Shown here: positions 23,540 to 32,811 of the stretch, in pieces
How the letters are laid out: every line of letters starts with the position of its first letter
How positions within the stretch are numbered: the first letter of the stretch is position 1
From: UMGS1590 sp963558655
Lineage (GTDB): Bacteria > Bacillota > Peptococcia > Peptococcales > Peptococcaceae
Direction of reading: 5' to 3'
Length of the DNA: 64,000 nucleotides
NCBI GenBank assembly: GCA_963558655.1
Contig: CAUWHJ010000005.1
Location: 53,805 to 117,804, forward strand
Position numbers and translations under genes: made by a program
The notes under the pieces: model-generated
Told to the model about the DNA's origin: nothing
Database searches by the model: none
What the model saw: only the letters and a program-made list of their open reading frames with translations

Positions 23540-25075
23540 ATGGGTCTTTTCAGTGAAGCGTTGTTTTCGCGCTTGGTGGCTGCTGGTTTGGTGGCTGACG
23601 ATGCCGTTTGGTCGGAGCGTGATGTGCTGGGTGCTTGGCTGAGCCGACAGGGGATTAGTGAATATGCGGCGGCACCGCTTTTGTGTGCTTATTTTGGGGT
23701 TCCTTATCGTGCGCTTGAACGCGGTGAGCGTGTGCATCGTCTGCCGGCGCTTGAGGCGGCGAGCGACTGGCCGCTCTATCGTTTGGCAGCGGAGGCTGGG
23801 TGTGTTTGCCTGCGCCCGCCGAATGAGGCTGAGCGTCAGGCTTATGCAGCTTCGCCTTATGGTGAGCAGCCGCTTTATCTGACCGATGCGGTGTCGGTAC
23901 ATTCGGCGTTGCTGTGCAGTCATGGCGACAGGCAGGATGTTTCTGCGCCGAACGGTGAGCGTATGTATAGGCTGGATGACTGGCTGCGGCAAGAGAGCAC
24001 CCATGTTGACAGCATTATTGGTCAGATTGTTGCCGATGCTTTGGCGGCGTGTGCAACGGACATTCATTTGTATGTGCAGGGGCGTGTTCTGCGGGTTGTC
24101 TTTCGTGTGGCGGGCTGCCTTGCAACTTATGCAGAATTGCCGCTGGCGTTGGCTGATGGTGTGATGAATAAGCTGAAGCTGATGGCGGAGATGGACATTG
24201 CCGAGCATCGTTTGCCGCAAGATGGGCATTTTACGCTCAGCACAGGTGAGGAGAGGGTGCATTTGCGCCTTGTGACCTTGCCGCTTTACTACAATGAAAA
24301 AATCGTGATACGTATTCTTCCCGAACATCGAGGGGAGGCTTCGTTTGAAGCTCTGGGATTTTCGGCGGAGAATGCGGCGCATCTTCGCGCCCTGCTTCAT
24401 GTTGAGCAGGGCCTTTTGCTTATTACGGGGCCTACAAATAGCGGTAAAACGACAACATTATACGCTTGTTTGCGACAGCTTGTGCAGCAAGACGCCATGG
24501 TGTATAGCATTGAGGACCCTATCGAGGCGATGGTGCCGGAGGTGCAGCAGATGCAGGTTAATGCGCGCAGCGGCTTTACTTTTGCGAAGGGGCTGCGTGG
24601 TATGCTGCGTAGCGACCCAGATGTGCTCGCAGTGGGGGAGCTGCGCGATGCAGAAACGGTGGCGATTGCGGCACAGGCGGCGTTGAGTGGTCAGCTTGTG
24701 TTGGCAACGCTGCACGCTGCCGATGCACATCAGGCGGTGAACAGATTGCGTGATTTGGGGCTGAGTGATTTGCTGATTGCGGCGGTGCTTTTGGCGGTGG
24801 TGAATCAACGCCTTGTACCCTTGGTATGCAGAGCGTGTGGTGGCAGTGGCGTGGATGCGAAAGGAATCATGTGCCGTTTTTGCATGAGCAGCGGCCGGGC
24901 GGGGCGCACAGGCGTGCAGGAGATTTGGCGTTTGAATGATGCAGAGAGGGCGTTGATTGAAAGCGGCGTCAACAGTTTGGCGTTGCGACAACAGGCGCAG
25001 GCACAGGGGTTTCGTTCGCGCCGGGAAGATGCTTTGGCGAAAGGGCTGGACGCACACGGGAGGGTGTGGGCATGA
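23540..25075 (+). CDS. Type II secretion/type IV pilus assembly ATPase (GspE/PilB/ComGA)
   Basis: 511 residues. ATG 23540 is 8 bases after AAAGGCGG. An N-terminal adaptor domain (about 1-130) precedes the ATPase: Walker A GPTNSGKT at 297-304, Asp box around SIEDPIE, Walker B DPDVLAVGELRD at 359-370, and His box LVLATLHA at 387-393. A tetracysteine zinc site, C430-x2-C433 and C445-x2-C448, is typical of assembly ATPases and absent from PilT. It powers pseudopilus extension from the cytosolic face. First gene of an operon of eight overlapping or closely spaced genes. Confidence 0.93.
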   Translation: MGLFSEALFSRLVAAGLVADDAVWSERDVLGAWLSRQGISEYAAAPLLCAYFGVPYRALERGERVHRLPALEAASDWPLYRLAAEAGCVCLRPPNEAERQAYAASPYGEQPLYLTDAVSVHSALLCSHGDRQDVSAPNGERMYRLDDWLRQESTHVDSIIGQIVADALAACATDIHLYVQGRVLRVVFRVAGCLATYAELPLALADGVMNKLKLMAEMDIAEHRLPQDGHFTLSTGEERVHLRLVTLPLYYNEKIVIRILPEHRGEASFEALGFSAENAAHLRALLHVEQGLLLITGPTNSGKTTTLYACLRQLVQQDAMVYSIEDPIEAMVPEVQQMQVNARSGFTFAKGLRGMLRSDPDVLAVGELRDAETVAIAAQAALSGQLVLATLHAADAHQAVNRLRDLGLSDLLIAAVLLAVVNQRLVPLVCRACGGSGVDAKGIMCRFCMSSGRAGRTGVQEIWRLNDAERALIESGVNSLALRQQAQAQGFRSRREDALAKGLDAHGRVWA

Positions 25076-26277
25076 CACGCTATTTCTTTCATTATATAGA
25101 TGCGAATGGCCGACATCGTTTTTCCTGGCAGAAGGCGGACAATGCGGTGGCGTGTTGTGCGCTCCTGGCGCGTGCCGGGGTGTATCCGTTGTTTTTATGG
25201 GGCTTGGAGCAGCCTTTTGGTGGCAGCGGAAAGGCGCCCGGTACACGGGCGCTGGCACTGTTTTTTCGCCAGCTTTCGGTGGCGTTGAGCAGTGGGGTGC
25301 CGATTTTGGAAGCCTTGCACCATATTGGCCGCGAGCAAACAAGCGAGCGCATGAGGGCGTTTGTGGCGCGTCTTGAAGAGCGGGTGCTCTCCGGACGCGC
25401 TTTTTCTGAAGCCTTGTGCCAGGAGAAAGGGATTGCTCCGTTTTTGGTATCGTGGGTGGGCATTGGCGAAAAACAGGGGCGGCTGGCCGAGGTTTTAGAC
25501 GAGGTGCGCGCACATTTAGAAGGGCAGGAACGCCTGCGAAGGCAGCTCTATCAACAGCTTTTGTATCCAGCGATTGTGCTGGTGGCGCTGCTTTTTGTGG
25601 GCGGTTTTCTTTCGCTTGTTGCTTTGCCCATGCTGGCACGTCAGTTTATGGATGTGACGGCGGATCTTCCTTTGTTTATGCGTGTGTTTCTTGTGTTGCA
25701 CGATTTTCTGGCAGCGCATGGCTGGGGCGTTGTGTTGACGCTTTTGGCAGCAGGCGCAGGTGGCGTTTGGCTTTGGCGGCAGCGGGCGCAGCATGGGAGA
25801 GCTGCACTTCGGCGGCTGGCGATGGCGTTTCCCTTGAGCAGAAAATGGGTGGTTTTGTGGGTGTATGTGCCGTTTGCCCGCCTTTTTGGGCAGCTTTTGC
25901 GCTCGGGCGTGCCAGTGGGTGAAACGATGATGGAGCTGGAGGAGTATTTTGCGTCCTCGCTTTTTGGCGCCGAGGTGCGTGCGATGGCTGAAAAAACGCA
26001 GACCGGCGGTAAGCTCTCGCAAGCCATTGCAGGTGCAACGTTCGTGCCGGAACTGGCACGGCAGATGTTGCTAAATGGCGAGCGTTACGGGCGTTTTCCA
26101 GAGGCGTTGATGGATTCGGCGGCGTATTACGAGCAGACGATTTTTGAAGAGCTTGGCCTTTGGCTGCGTTTTGTAGAGCCGCTTTTGGTGGTGCTGCTTG
26201 GCGTTTTGGTGCTGCTATTGGCACTGGGGCTGTTTGTGCCAATGCTTGATGCCTATCAAGCGCTGTTGTCGCAGTGA
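25072..26277 (+). CDS. Pilus assembly inner-membrane platform protein (GspF/PilC/ComGB)
   Basis: 401 residues; ATG overlaps the ATPase stop (ATGA). Contains the twin GspF repeats: FFRQLSVALSSGVPILEALH near residue 65 and FARLFGQLLRSGVPVGETMMEL near 265, with three hydrophobic helices (about 165-190, 215-235, 370-395). It anchors the ATPase and passes pilins into the growing fibre. Confidence 0.92.
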   Translation: MTRYFFHYIDANGRHRFSWQKADNAVACCALLARAGVYPLFLWGLEQPFGGSGKAPGTRALALFFRQLSVALSSGVPILEALHHIGREQTSERMRAFVARLEERVLSGRAFSEALCQEKGIAPFLVSWVGIGEKQGRLAEVLDEVRAHLEGQERLRRQLYQQLLYPAIVLVALLFVGGFLSLVALPMLARQFMDVTADLPLFMRVFLVLHDFLAAHGWGVVLTLLAAGAGGVWLWRQRAQHGRAALRRLAMAFPLSRKWVVLWVYVPFARLFGQLLRSGVPVGETMMELEEYFASSLFGAEVRAMAEKTQTGGKLSQAIAGATFVPELARQMLLNGERYGRFPEALMDSAAYYEQTIFEELGLWLRFVEPLLVVLLGVLVLLLALGLFVPMLDAYQALLSQ

Positions 26278-26289
26278 GGAGGGAGAGAC

Positions 26290-26673
26290 GTGGCGAAACG
26301 AGGTGGCTTTTCCCTTCTGGAGCTGGTGGTGGTTTTGCTGATTATTGGGCTGTTGACCATGCTTGTGAGCGTGCGCCTGAATGGCACCTTGGCAGAAGCA
26401 CGGGAAACACGCATCGAAGCCGACTTGGCACTTTTGATAACGGCTGGTGAACAGTATCTTGTACGAACGCCGCAGGGCGAAGCGCGCGACCAGGAAACGC
26501 TTGTGCGTGCTGGTGTGTTGGCAGCCGTGGTGGAAAGCCCGTTGGCGGCGTATGATTACCATGTGAGGGCAGGCGAGGGAGAAGTGGTGGCAACGCTGGA
26601 AAAGGAGGGTGTGGTGTATGAAAGGGGGCAGTTCCGTGCAGAGAAAACCTCGTCACGCCTTTACCTTGATTGA
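26290..26673 (+). CDS. Major pseudopilin, GspG/ComGC-like
   Basis: 127 residues; GTG start 26290 after GAGGAGGGA. A class III prepilin leader is clear: cleavage between G6 and F7 with E11 at position +5 (GG|FSLLELVVVLLIIGLL), then a continuous hydrophobic helix. It is the likely main subunit of the fibre. Its short globular domain has no cysteines. The downstream pilin gene starts inside this one, overlapping by 56 bases in another frame. Confidence 0.88.
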   Translation: MAKRGGFSLLELVVVLLIIGLLTMLVSVRLNGTLAEARETRIEADLALLITAGEQYLVRTPQGEARDQETLVRAGVLAAVVESPLAAYDYHVRAGEGEVVATLEKEGVVYERGQFRAEKTSSRLYLD

Positions 26674-27073
26674 GCTGGTGGTGGTGCTTGCGATCAGTGG
26701 GCTGATGTTGGTGGTTGTTGTGCCGCGCGTGGGCGCCCTCTATGATCGGCAGTTGTTGGAACAGCAGACACGGCTTTTGGAAGAAGAATTGTTGTGGCTG
26801 CGTAGCGAAACGCAGGTGCGTGGTGTGGTGTCGAGCTTGCAGCTGGACGGCGACGGGGGCTATCGTTTGCAGGTGCAGCGACAGGTGGAACAACGCACGC
26901 TTGTGAGCAGCCGTATGCGGATTGAAGCCAGTTCACGCGCCGGTCGCATTGCCTTTTCGCCGCCGTGTAGCACAGCGTTTGAAAAATGCACGTTGACCTT
27001 GCGCCTGGGCGAGCAAACACGCACCGTGGCTGTGAGCGATTTGGGGCGTGTGCGTGTGGGGGTGGCGGCATGA
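26618..27073 (+). CDS. Minor pseudopilin (GspH/ComGD-like)
   Basis: 151 residues; ATG 26618 is 7 bases after AAAGGAGGGT and overlaps the previous gene by 56 bases. Prepilin cleavage after A14 with E19 at +5 (HA|FTLIELVVVLAISGL). The globular part is beta-rich with two cysteines (CSTAFEKC) that could form a disulfide. Confidence 0.85.
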   Translation: MKGGSSVQRKPRHAFTLIELVVVLAISGLMLVVVVPRVGALYDRQLLEQQTRLLEEELLWLRSETQVRGVVSSLQLDGDGGYRLQVQRQVEQRTLVSSRMRIEASSRAGRIAFSPPCSTAFEKCTLTLRLGEQTRTVAVSDLGRVRVGVAA

Positions 27074-27381
27074 AGCGGCAAGCCATGACCTTGTTAGAAA
27101 CCCTCGTTGCTCTGGCAATTGTGGCGCTGTGTTTTGTGGCGATGGTGCGCGGTATTGCTGCGCTTGGCCTGCTTGATGCACGTGAAGCAGAGGACGCCGT
27201 CCTGGTAGCGGCAGTGGAAGGCTTAATCACAGAGTTGGAAAGCAGTGCGCCGAGCGAACGTACAGGCACGCTGACAGGCGGTTGGCAGTATGCAACGCAG
27301 CTTGGCGAACAGTACAGCCTGTGCCTGTGGCATGAGCGCTGGGGCACACGCTATGAACTGCTTTTGCGGGAGGGCCCGTGA
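27070..27381 (+). CDS. Minor pseudopilin (GspI/ComGE-like)
   Basis: 103 residues; the ATG overlaps the previous stop (ATGA). Leader MKRQA then M6-TLLE10 (E at +5) and a hydrophobic helix to about residue 30. GspI-type minor pilins carry the same TLLEVLVAL-like start. Small globular domain with one cysteine. Confidence 0.8.
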   Translation: MKRQAMTLLETLVALAIVALCFVAMVRGIAALGLLDAREAEDAVLVAAVEGLITELESSAPSERTGTLTGGWQYATQLGEQYSLCLWHERWGTRYELLLREGP

Positions 27382-28010
27382 TGCGTAGGCGTGCAGGATT
27401 TACGTTGGTGGAATGTCTCTGTGTGTTGGCGGTGAGCGCTTTGGTGATGGCGTTCTTGACGCAGGCTGTGGCAAACAGCCACACCTGGGCACGGCTCGGC
27501 GCCGAAGAAAGCATTCTCCACGCGCAGATGGCGCAGTCGCTGGATACCATTGAACATGATGTGCGTGCGGCAAAAGATATTGATGTGGCGTATTTTCAGC
27601 GTAACGACAACCGCCCGTTGGACGAGATTGCAACGGCTTTCGAGCTGCGCCTTGTCACGGTGGACGAAGGCGATGTTCATCGCAATGGCGAAGTGGTGTA
27701 TTCGCTGCAACTTAGCGACAATGACGACTTTGCCAACAATCCGCCGGAGCGGCCTACCGTGCGGCGAACGCTTTACCGCAGTCAGCGAGACAGCGTTCAT
27801 AGCGGCAAGAATGAGCCTTTGGGAATGTATCTGAACAGTTTTAACGATTCTGCGAAGGGGTTTCAGGTGTTCTTTTGTAACCGTGCCGGTGTGCGCTGCT
27901 CTTTGGCAGAGGACGTGTACAGCGTGGAGGTGCATCTTGCTGGAACCACTAAAGAGGGCGTGGTGGTGCGGCAAAGCCGCAGTATTCCTTTGGCGGCAAA
28001 ATTTGATTAA
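27381..28010 (+). CDS. Minor pseudopilin (GspJ/ComGF-like)
   Basis: 209 residues from ATG 27381 (a GTG one codon earlier is equally possible). Prepilin motif G6|F7-TLVE11-C followed by a hydrophobic helix to about residue 30. The larger domain and the LDTIEHDVRAAKDI segment are as in GspJ/ComGF tip proteins. A 12-base gap leads to the PilM-like gene. Confidence 0.85.
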   Translation: MRRRAGFTLVECLCVLAVSALVMAFLTQAVANSHTWARLGAEESILHAQMAQSLDTIEHDVRAAKDIDVAYFQRNDNRPLDEIATAFELRLVTVDEGDVHRNGEVVYSLQLSDNDDFANNPPERPTVRRTLYRSQRDSVHSGKNEPLGMYLNSFNDSAKGFQVFFCNRAGVRCSLAEDVYSVEVHLAGTTKEGVVVRQSRSIPLAAKFD

Positions 28011-28022
28011 AGGGGGCAGCGT

Positions 28023-29129
28023 ATGCAGACGGTGATTTTTCGCGATGGCACAGGGCAGGGAGAGTGTTTGTTGCAAGCCAGTGCTGGTGGCGAGGTGCTT
28101 TGGCAACAAACAGTTGCCAAGGCAGAGCTGGCGATCTGGCTCAAGCAGGCGTTCGACAGCGGCCGATTGCACAAAGATGCAGCGCTTTTTGTGGTGATGG
28201 CAGAAACCAAAATGGTGCGGCGCCTGCTCACCTTGCCGCCGCACACCCATGCAAACGTCGAACGTGCCATGGCGGCGAGCGCCCTCACGCCGGTTTTGGG
28301 CGAACGTCCGGCGGCGCTTTCGGTGCGTGCGCTTGGCGATGGGCGTTTTGCGCTGGCGGGCTGCACGAAGGCGGTGTTGGAGGCGGTGCTTGCACCTTTC
28401 GGGCGTTTGCGAAGGCGATTGCATCTGATAACGCAGGCCGATCTTTGCGTGGCGGCACAGCCTGCGCTGGCCGATGGCTACTATCTTGAGCAGGCACGCT
28501 TGTGGACAGCGGTGTATTGGCTGGAGGGCGGCTGCCTTGCTGATGGGCGTGCCAGCGCTGGCATTGGCGCCTACGAACTGGCGCAAACCCTCTATGAAGC
28601 GCATGATGGCGCCTTGCCGCCGCCGCAGACACCGAATCTGCTTGAAGAACCTGCAGTGCCAGCTGATGCCGCTGCCCTTTTGCCGTTAGCGCTTACGCCG
28701 CTTGCCAAAACAACGGACCTGCGCCGTGACAAACCGCTTTTGGCGCTCTTTGTACTTTGCGTGCTTCTGCCGGGGCTTTTGTGGGCAGGGTTGGCGCTGC
28801 GTCCCGAAGGGGTGTCGGAGCCAGCGAGTGAGGCGGCGTCCTCTTTGCCCAGCGTGCAGCGCAGCGCTTATAGCACGCTTCTGGCACAGGCATATGCGGC
28901 GAAAAGCGAGCGCATCACGCTTTCGACACAGGAAGGCGGCGAGGACGTGCTGGCACTTTCCGGCAGCTGCGCCGAACCGCTGGATTTGGCAGATTATATG
29001 CGCCGATTGGCAGCAGGGGAGCCGGCGGTGCAGTCGTTGCTTCTTGAAATGACACGTCAGCTTGAAAACGACCGTTATAGTTACACTTTCACGGTGCAGA
29101 TTAGCTTGGCAGAGGAGGGACGCTCATGA
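28023..29129 (+). CDS. PilM/PilN-like pilus biogenesis protein (GspL-like)
   Basis: 368 residues. A cytosolic N-terminal domain (about 1-230) with weak actin-fold character is followed by one membrane helix (about 238-258) and a periplasmic-type helical/ferredoxin-like domain (about 270-368). This order matches GspL, or a PilM-PilN fusion, which links the ATPase to the platform. Assignment rests on position and topology more than on motifs. AAAGGGGGC precedes the ATG. Confidence 0.6.
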   Translation: MQTVIFRDGTGQGECLLQASAGGEVLWQQTVAKAELAIWLKQAFDSGRLHKDAALFVVMAETKMVRRLLTLPPHTHANVERAMAASALTPVLGERPAALSVRALGDGRFALAGCTKAVLEAVLAPFGRLRRRLHLITQADLCVAAQPALADGYYLEQARLWTAVYWLEGGCLADGRASAGIGAYELAQTLYEAHDGALPPPQTPNLLEEPAVPADAAALLPLALTPLAKTTDLRRDKPLLALFVLCVLLPGLLWAGLALRPEGVSEPASEAASSLPSVQRSAYSTLLAQAYAAKSERITLSTQEGGEDVLALSGSCAEPLDLADYMRRLAAGEPAVQSLLLEMTRQLENDRYSYTFTVQISLAEEGRS

Positions 29130-29506
29130 GTGTTCGTAAAGGTTATCTTTATGCACTCATGCTGGCACTGGGGCTTTTTCTCTGGACGAATGTGGCAGAT
29201 GCCTGGTCGGAGCCTGCTGTGCCAGCGGTAAAGCAGGAAGACACTACCGTGGTGCAGCCATGGACAAGTGCTGAAGCACTCTACGAAAGCAGCATGAAAG
29301 CGCAGGAACTGAGGCTTAAACTCGTTGCCATGCACACTGCAAGCGACACGCAGCAAGGCAGTCTGGAACTGTTGGGGGCGCAAGAGGATTTGCAAACGTT
29401 TTATACCTGGCTGGAAAACGAGGGACGGTTTCAGCGCATTCTTTCTCTGCGCATGGAGACGGTGGACACGGCTGTGCATCGGCTCAGTGTGCATTTTCAG
29501 TTATAA
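29126..29506 (+). CDS. PilO/GspM-like pilus alignment protein
   Basis: 126 residues; ATG overlaps the previous stop. One N-terminal hydrophobic helix (about 5-26), then a short linker and a ferredoxin-like domain (GSLELLGAQEDLQTFYTWLENEGRFQRILSLRM... is the GspM/PilO pattern). It would partner the GspL-like protein. Weak similarity, strong context. Confidence 0.55.
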   Translation: MSVRKGYLYALMLALGLFLWTNVADAWSEPAVPAVKQEDTTVVQPWTSAEALYESSMKAQELRLKLVAMHTASDTQQGSLELLGAQEDLQTFYTWLENEGRFQRILSLRMETVDTAVHRLSVHFQL

Positions 29507-29548
29507 TTTTTTGCTTATTTAAGTGTGTTTGAAGAAATGGGGGAAAGC

Positions 29549-30463
29549 ATGAAGCGACCTGCGAACATTCTGGTGATGACCCTCATTGCCTGTGCCATGC
29601 TGGCGCTTGTGTTGGCGGCAGGTCTTGCTTTGGCAAGCTTACGCAGTGCCGCCAGCGACAATCAGATGGCCCAGCTGCAACTGGAGCAGCTGCATCGCTC
29701 GGCGCTGGCAGAAGCTCTTGCCGATGTCAATGCGTCCGGTGATGTGCTCAGTGCCGGACGCATTTTGTTGTCTGATGAGCCGCTTGACGGACAAAGCCGC
29801 CAGCTATCGGTTGCGAGCGTGGAGGGGAAGGTGCTCACTGTAGTCAGCGAAAGCCGTCTGGCGGAGGGTGGTTTTCGCAGGCATCGTGTGCAGCTTTTTG
29901 CCTTGTCGCTAGAGCCGCGGTTGGCTTTCACACAACCCGAACGCGCGCTCTTTCATGCCGTAGAAGGAAGCAGCGTAGAGGCGCGGTGGCTGCGTCAGCA
30001 GGCGGCTTGCGATTTGGTGATTGTGCGTGACCAGCCCGCTCTTCGTGTGCCGCTGGCATTGGGCGAGGGCGGCGCAGCGCTTGAAACAAACGGCAGCCTG
30101 TTTGTCTGCGATTTGGCAGATGAAGCGTTTCAAACCACCTTGCATACCCATCTGACACTTTCAGGCAACGCAGTTTTTGCGGGCGACCTTCATCTTGCGA
30201 ACGATTTGAGTTGCAAAGAAGCCTGGATTGATGGTACACTGACGGTTAGTGAAGGCATGAGACTTTCGGCAGACACCGTGGTTTTAGGCAAAGACGTACC
30301 AGATACCACTCTGGCGGCTATTGATGCGGCGTTTATTTATATGCCGCACCCACCGGAAACGGCAGCCGATGACACGCAGGAAACCGTCATCTTGCCGCTT
30401 GATGAGCTGGTGCGGGAGCCAGCCAGCAAAACGGCCTATCTTATGCTGCAACAACTGGAATAA
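29549..30463 (+). CDS. Uncharacterised pilus-operon protein with N-terminal membrane helix
   Basis: 304 residues from ATG 29549 after GGGGGAAAG; a GTG at 29525 is possible. N-terminal helix (about 8-35) with no prepilin cleavage motif and no E at +5. The rest is beta-rich; residues ~200-260 show a repeated pattern like a short beta-helix (LTLSGNAVFAGDLHLAND...IDGTLTVSEGMRLSADTVVLG), reminiscent of PilX/bactofilin-type folds. Position as the last pilus gene suggests a minor tip or assembly protein. Family not recognised. Confidence 0.6.
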   Translation: MKRPANILVMTLIACAMLALVLAAGLALASLRSAASDNQMAQLQLEQLHRSALAEALADVNASGDVLSAGRILLSDEPLDGQSRQLSVASVEGKVLTVVSESRLAEGGFRRHRVQLFALSLEPRLAFTQPERALFHAVEGSSVEARWLRQQAACDLVIVRDQPALRVPLALGEGGAALETNGSLFVCDLADEAFQTTLHTHLTLSGNAVFAGDLHLANDLSCKEAWIDGTLTVSEGMRLSADTVVLGKDVPDTTLAAIDAAFIYMPHPPETAADDTQETVILPLDELVREPASKTAYLMLQQLE

Positions 30464-30483
30464 ATAAAGGAGGTCAACGACAG

Positions 30484-31566
30484 ATGCCTTATGAAGAACG
30501 ATTGAAACGTTTTCAAGCCTGGCTTGCAGAACAAGAAGGGCTGTATGATGCCATTCTCATTTCAGATGCTGCCAATATCCGTTATCTGAGCGGCTTTACA
30601 GGCACCTTTGCTTATTTGCTTATCGCCAAAAACAAAGCGTTCATTCTTACCGATTCTCGTTACACCATGCAGGCGCGTCAGCAAAGCGTGCATTTCACCC
30701 TTGTTAAATTGGAACGCTTCACACCGCCGATGAGCATTGCCAAAGTGTGTGAACAGGAAGGTTGGGCAGTGCTGGCGTTTGAACGCAACGACCTTTCTTT
30801 TGATTTCTACGACCGTCTTAAATCGTGCTTTGGCCGTGCCAACTTAATTCCTGTGGAAAAAGCGGTGGAACAGTTCCGCGCCATTAAAGATGCAGAGGAA
30901 ATTGAACTGATTCGCACGGCTGAACATATTGGCGATGCTGCGTTTGCCCATGTGCTTGAGATGATTCGCCCGGGCATGACAGAAAAAGAGCTGGCCTTTG
31001 AGCTGGAATTTTTTATGCGCCGCGAAGGTGCCAGCGGCTTGAGTTTTGATACCATCGTTGCCTCCGGTGTACGCAGTGCCATGCCACATGGCGTGGCAAG
31101 CGACAAAAAAATTGAAAAAGGCGACCTCGTGGTGTTTGACTTTGGCTGTGTGTACAATGGCTATTGCTCAGACATGACACGCACCATCGGCGTAGGCAGC
31201 CTGAGCGATGCACAAAAAGACCTCTACGCGCTCGTGCTCAAGGCTCAGCGTGTGGCGCTTAAAGCTGCGCGTGCCGGCGTTGTTGGCGAAAAAATGCAGG
31301 ACCTTGTGCAGGCTACCTTCGATAAAGCCGGCTTTGGCAGCTATTTTGGTCATGGGCTGGGGCACAGTGTGGGGCTGGATATTCACGAAGAACCACGCTT
31401 CTCACGCAATGTGAAAGAAGGCATTCCTGCCGGCACCGTTATCAGCGTAGAGCCGGGGCTGTATGTGCCGGGCATTGGCGGTGTGCGTATTGAGGACCTC
31501 ATTGTGCTCACCGACGACGGCTATGACAACCTCACCCAATCGCCGAAAGAACTACTCATTGTTTGA
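30484..31566 (+). CDS. pepP: Xaa-Pro aminopeptidase
   Basis: 360 residues, the size of Bacillota PepQ/YqhT enzymes. The M24 metal ligands are visible: the two Asp in VFDFGCVYNGYCSDMTRT, the His in GHGLGHSVG, and the Glu residues in SVEPGL and GVRIEDL. It removes N-terminal residues before proline, cytosolic. As in Bacillus (yqhT-efp), the gene stands directly before efp. AAAGGAGG is upstream. No promoter was found between it and the pilus operon, so it may be partly transcribed from there. Confidence 0.95.
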   Translation: MPYEERLKRFQAWLAEQEGLYDAILISDAANIRYLSGFTGTFAYLLIAKNKAFILTDSRYTMQARQQSVHFTLVKLERFTPPMSIAKVCEQEGWAVLAFERNDLSFDFYDRLKSCFGRANLIPVEKAVEQFRAIKDAEEIELIRTAEHIGDAAFAHVLEMIRPGMTEKELAFELEFFMRREGASGLSFDTIVASGVRSAMPHGVASDKKIEKGDLVVFDFGCVYNGYCSDMTRTIGVGSLSDAQKDLYALVLKAQRVALKAARAGVVGEKMQDLVQATFDKAGFGSYFGHGLGHSVGLDIHEEPRFSRNVKEGIPAGTVISVEPGLYVPGIGGVRIEDLIVLTDDGYDNLTQSPKELLIV

Positions 31567-31579
31567 TGCGCGGGAGATG

Positions 31580-31608
31580 TTGATATTCTCGCCAACCTAC
31601 TGTATAAT
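31580..31608 (+). promoter_or_regulatory. Promoter of efp
   Basis: TTGATA, 17 bases, TATAAT; 37 bases before the efp ATG. A strong constitutive-type promoter. Confidence 0.8.
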
Positions 31609-31645
31609 AAATTAGACGTTTTATTTTTTAGGAGGAGTTTAACGC

Positions 31646-32203
31646 ATGATTTCATCCAATGATTTCAGACCAGGTGTCACCATCGAATACAATGGTGCCC
31701 CTTGTCAAGTACTCGAATTTCAGCACGTAAAACCAGGGAAGGGCGCTGCATTCGTCCGCACCAAGCTGAAAAATCTCAAAACCGGTGCAACCACTGAATT
31801 GACCTTCCGTGGCGGCGAAAAACTGCCAAAGGCCACCATCGACCGTGCTACCATGCAGTATCTCTATTTCGATGGCGACAACTATGTTTTCATGGACAAC
31901 AACACCTACGAACAGGTTGGTCTCTCTGCTGAACAGCTTCAGGGCGGCGAAAAGTTCCTCAAAGAAAACATGGATTGCCAAATCAACAGCTACAATGGCG
32001 ACATTCTTGGCATTGAACTGCCAAACACTGTTGAACTGACTGTTACTGAAACCGAACCAGGGATTAAAGGCGACACCCAGTCTGGTGGTACCAAACCAGC
32101 TACTATGGAAACTGGCGTTGTTGTCAACGTACCATTCTTTGTTAATGCCGGCGATGTGCTTCGTATCGACACACGTACCGGTCAGTATATTGAAAGAGCG
32201 TAA
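31646..32203 (+). CDS. efp: Elongation factor P
   Basis: 185 residues, full length, three beta-barrel domains. The tip loop HVKPGKGAAFVRTK carries K32, the residue that rescues stalled polyproline synthesis; in Bacillota it is modified by 5-aminopentanol or left bare, and no modification enzyme is encoded here. The C-terminal GDVLRIDTRTGQYIERA ending is standard. SD AGGAGG. Confidence 0.97.
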   Translation: MISSNDFRPGVTIEYNGAPCQVLEFQHVKPGKGAAFVRTKLKNLKTGATTELTFRGGEKLPKATIDRATMQYLYFDGDNYVFMDNNTYEQVGLSAEQLQGGEKFLKENMDCQINSYNGDILGIELPNTVELTVTETEPGIKGDTQSGGTKPATMETGVVVNVPFFVNAGDVLRIDTRTGQYIERA

Positions 32204-32236
32204 CCGTTCGCAAGAGGACCGAAAGGGGTATCGGCA

Positions 32237-32686
32237 ATGGATTTATCACAGCATGCAGCTTATCTGAAAGGTTTGGCTGAAGGCAAAGGCTTGACAAAAG
32301 ACGCTGAAAACGGCGATTTTGTGCAGGCGCTTTTGGCTTGTCTGAACGACATGGCAGAAGAAATTGAATCACTCGAAGAATATGTACATGAGTTGACCGA
32401 ATATGCAGAAGCCATTGATGAGGATCTCGGTGACGTTGAAGATATGATCTTCGACGAGTATGATGATGACGATGATTTTGATTTCGATGATGACGACATC
32501 TTCGTTGAAACCGAATGCCCTGTTTGCGGCGAAACCGTTGGCTACTATCAGGGCGATTACGATGAACCTGTGGAAGTCCTCTGCCCAAACTGCGACGCTG
32601 TTGTAGCAGTGCTTGGGAAAGATGATGATTATGAAGAAGTGGAAGATGATGAGATCGTCCTCGATGATGAACTGGACGAAGACTGA
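32237..32686 (+). CDS. CD1247-type acidic zinc-ribbon protein
   Basis: 149 residues. A helical N-terminal domain (about 1-65), a run dominated by Asp (about 66-88), then a zinc ribbon C94-x2-C97...C116-x2-C119 and an acidic tail. This is the conserved clostridial CD1247 N-terminal-domain family, usually next to efp; function unknown. The extreme acidity suggests it binds a basic partner such as a ribosomal protein. Co-transcribed with efp (33-base gap). Confidence 0.8.
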   Translation: MDLSQHAAYLKGLAEGKGLTKDAENGDFVQALLACLNDMAEEIESLEEYVHELTEYAEAIDEDLGDVEDMIFDEYDDDDDFDFDDDDIFVETECPVCGETVGYYQGDYDEPVEVLCPNCDAVVAVLGKDDDYEEVEDDEIVLDDELDED

Positions 32687-32747
32687 TTCTGCCGTGTGAG
32701 CAGGCGTGAGCCTTTGTAACGAACGGACTTTCATTCTTATCGAGAAG

Positions 32748-32777
32748 AAGCCTTTGTCTTGCGGCAAAGGCTTTTTG
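32748..32777 (+). terminator. Terminator of the efp operon
   Basis: A 9-bp stem AAGCCTTTG/CAAAGGCTT with an 8-base loop and T run. Confidence 0.85.
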
Positions 32778-32811
32778 CTTTTTAATGTGTCATCTGGCAA
32801 GGAGGAGTGGT

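Noticed and set aside
27351..28604. 417-codon minus-strand frame under the pilin genes
   Set aside because: Composition (Arg/His/Leu-rich, no motifs) and lack of a ribosome site mark it as a shadow of the pilus operon.
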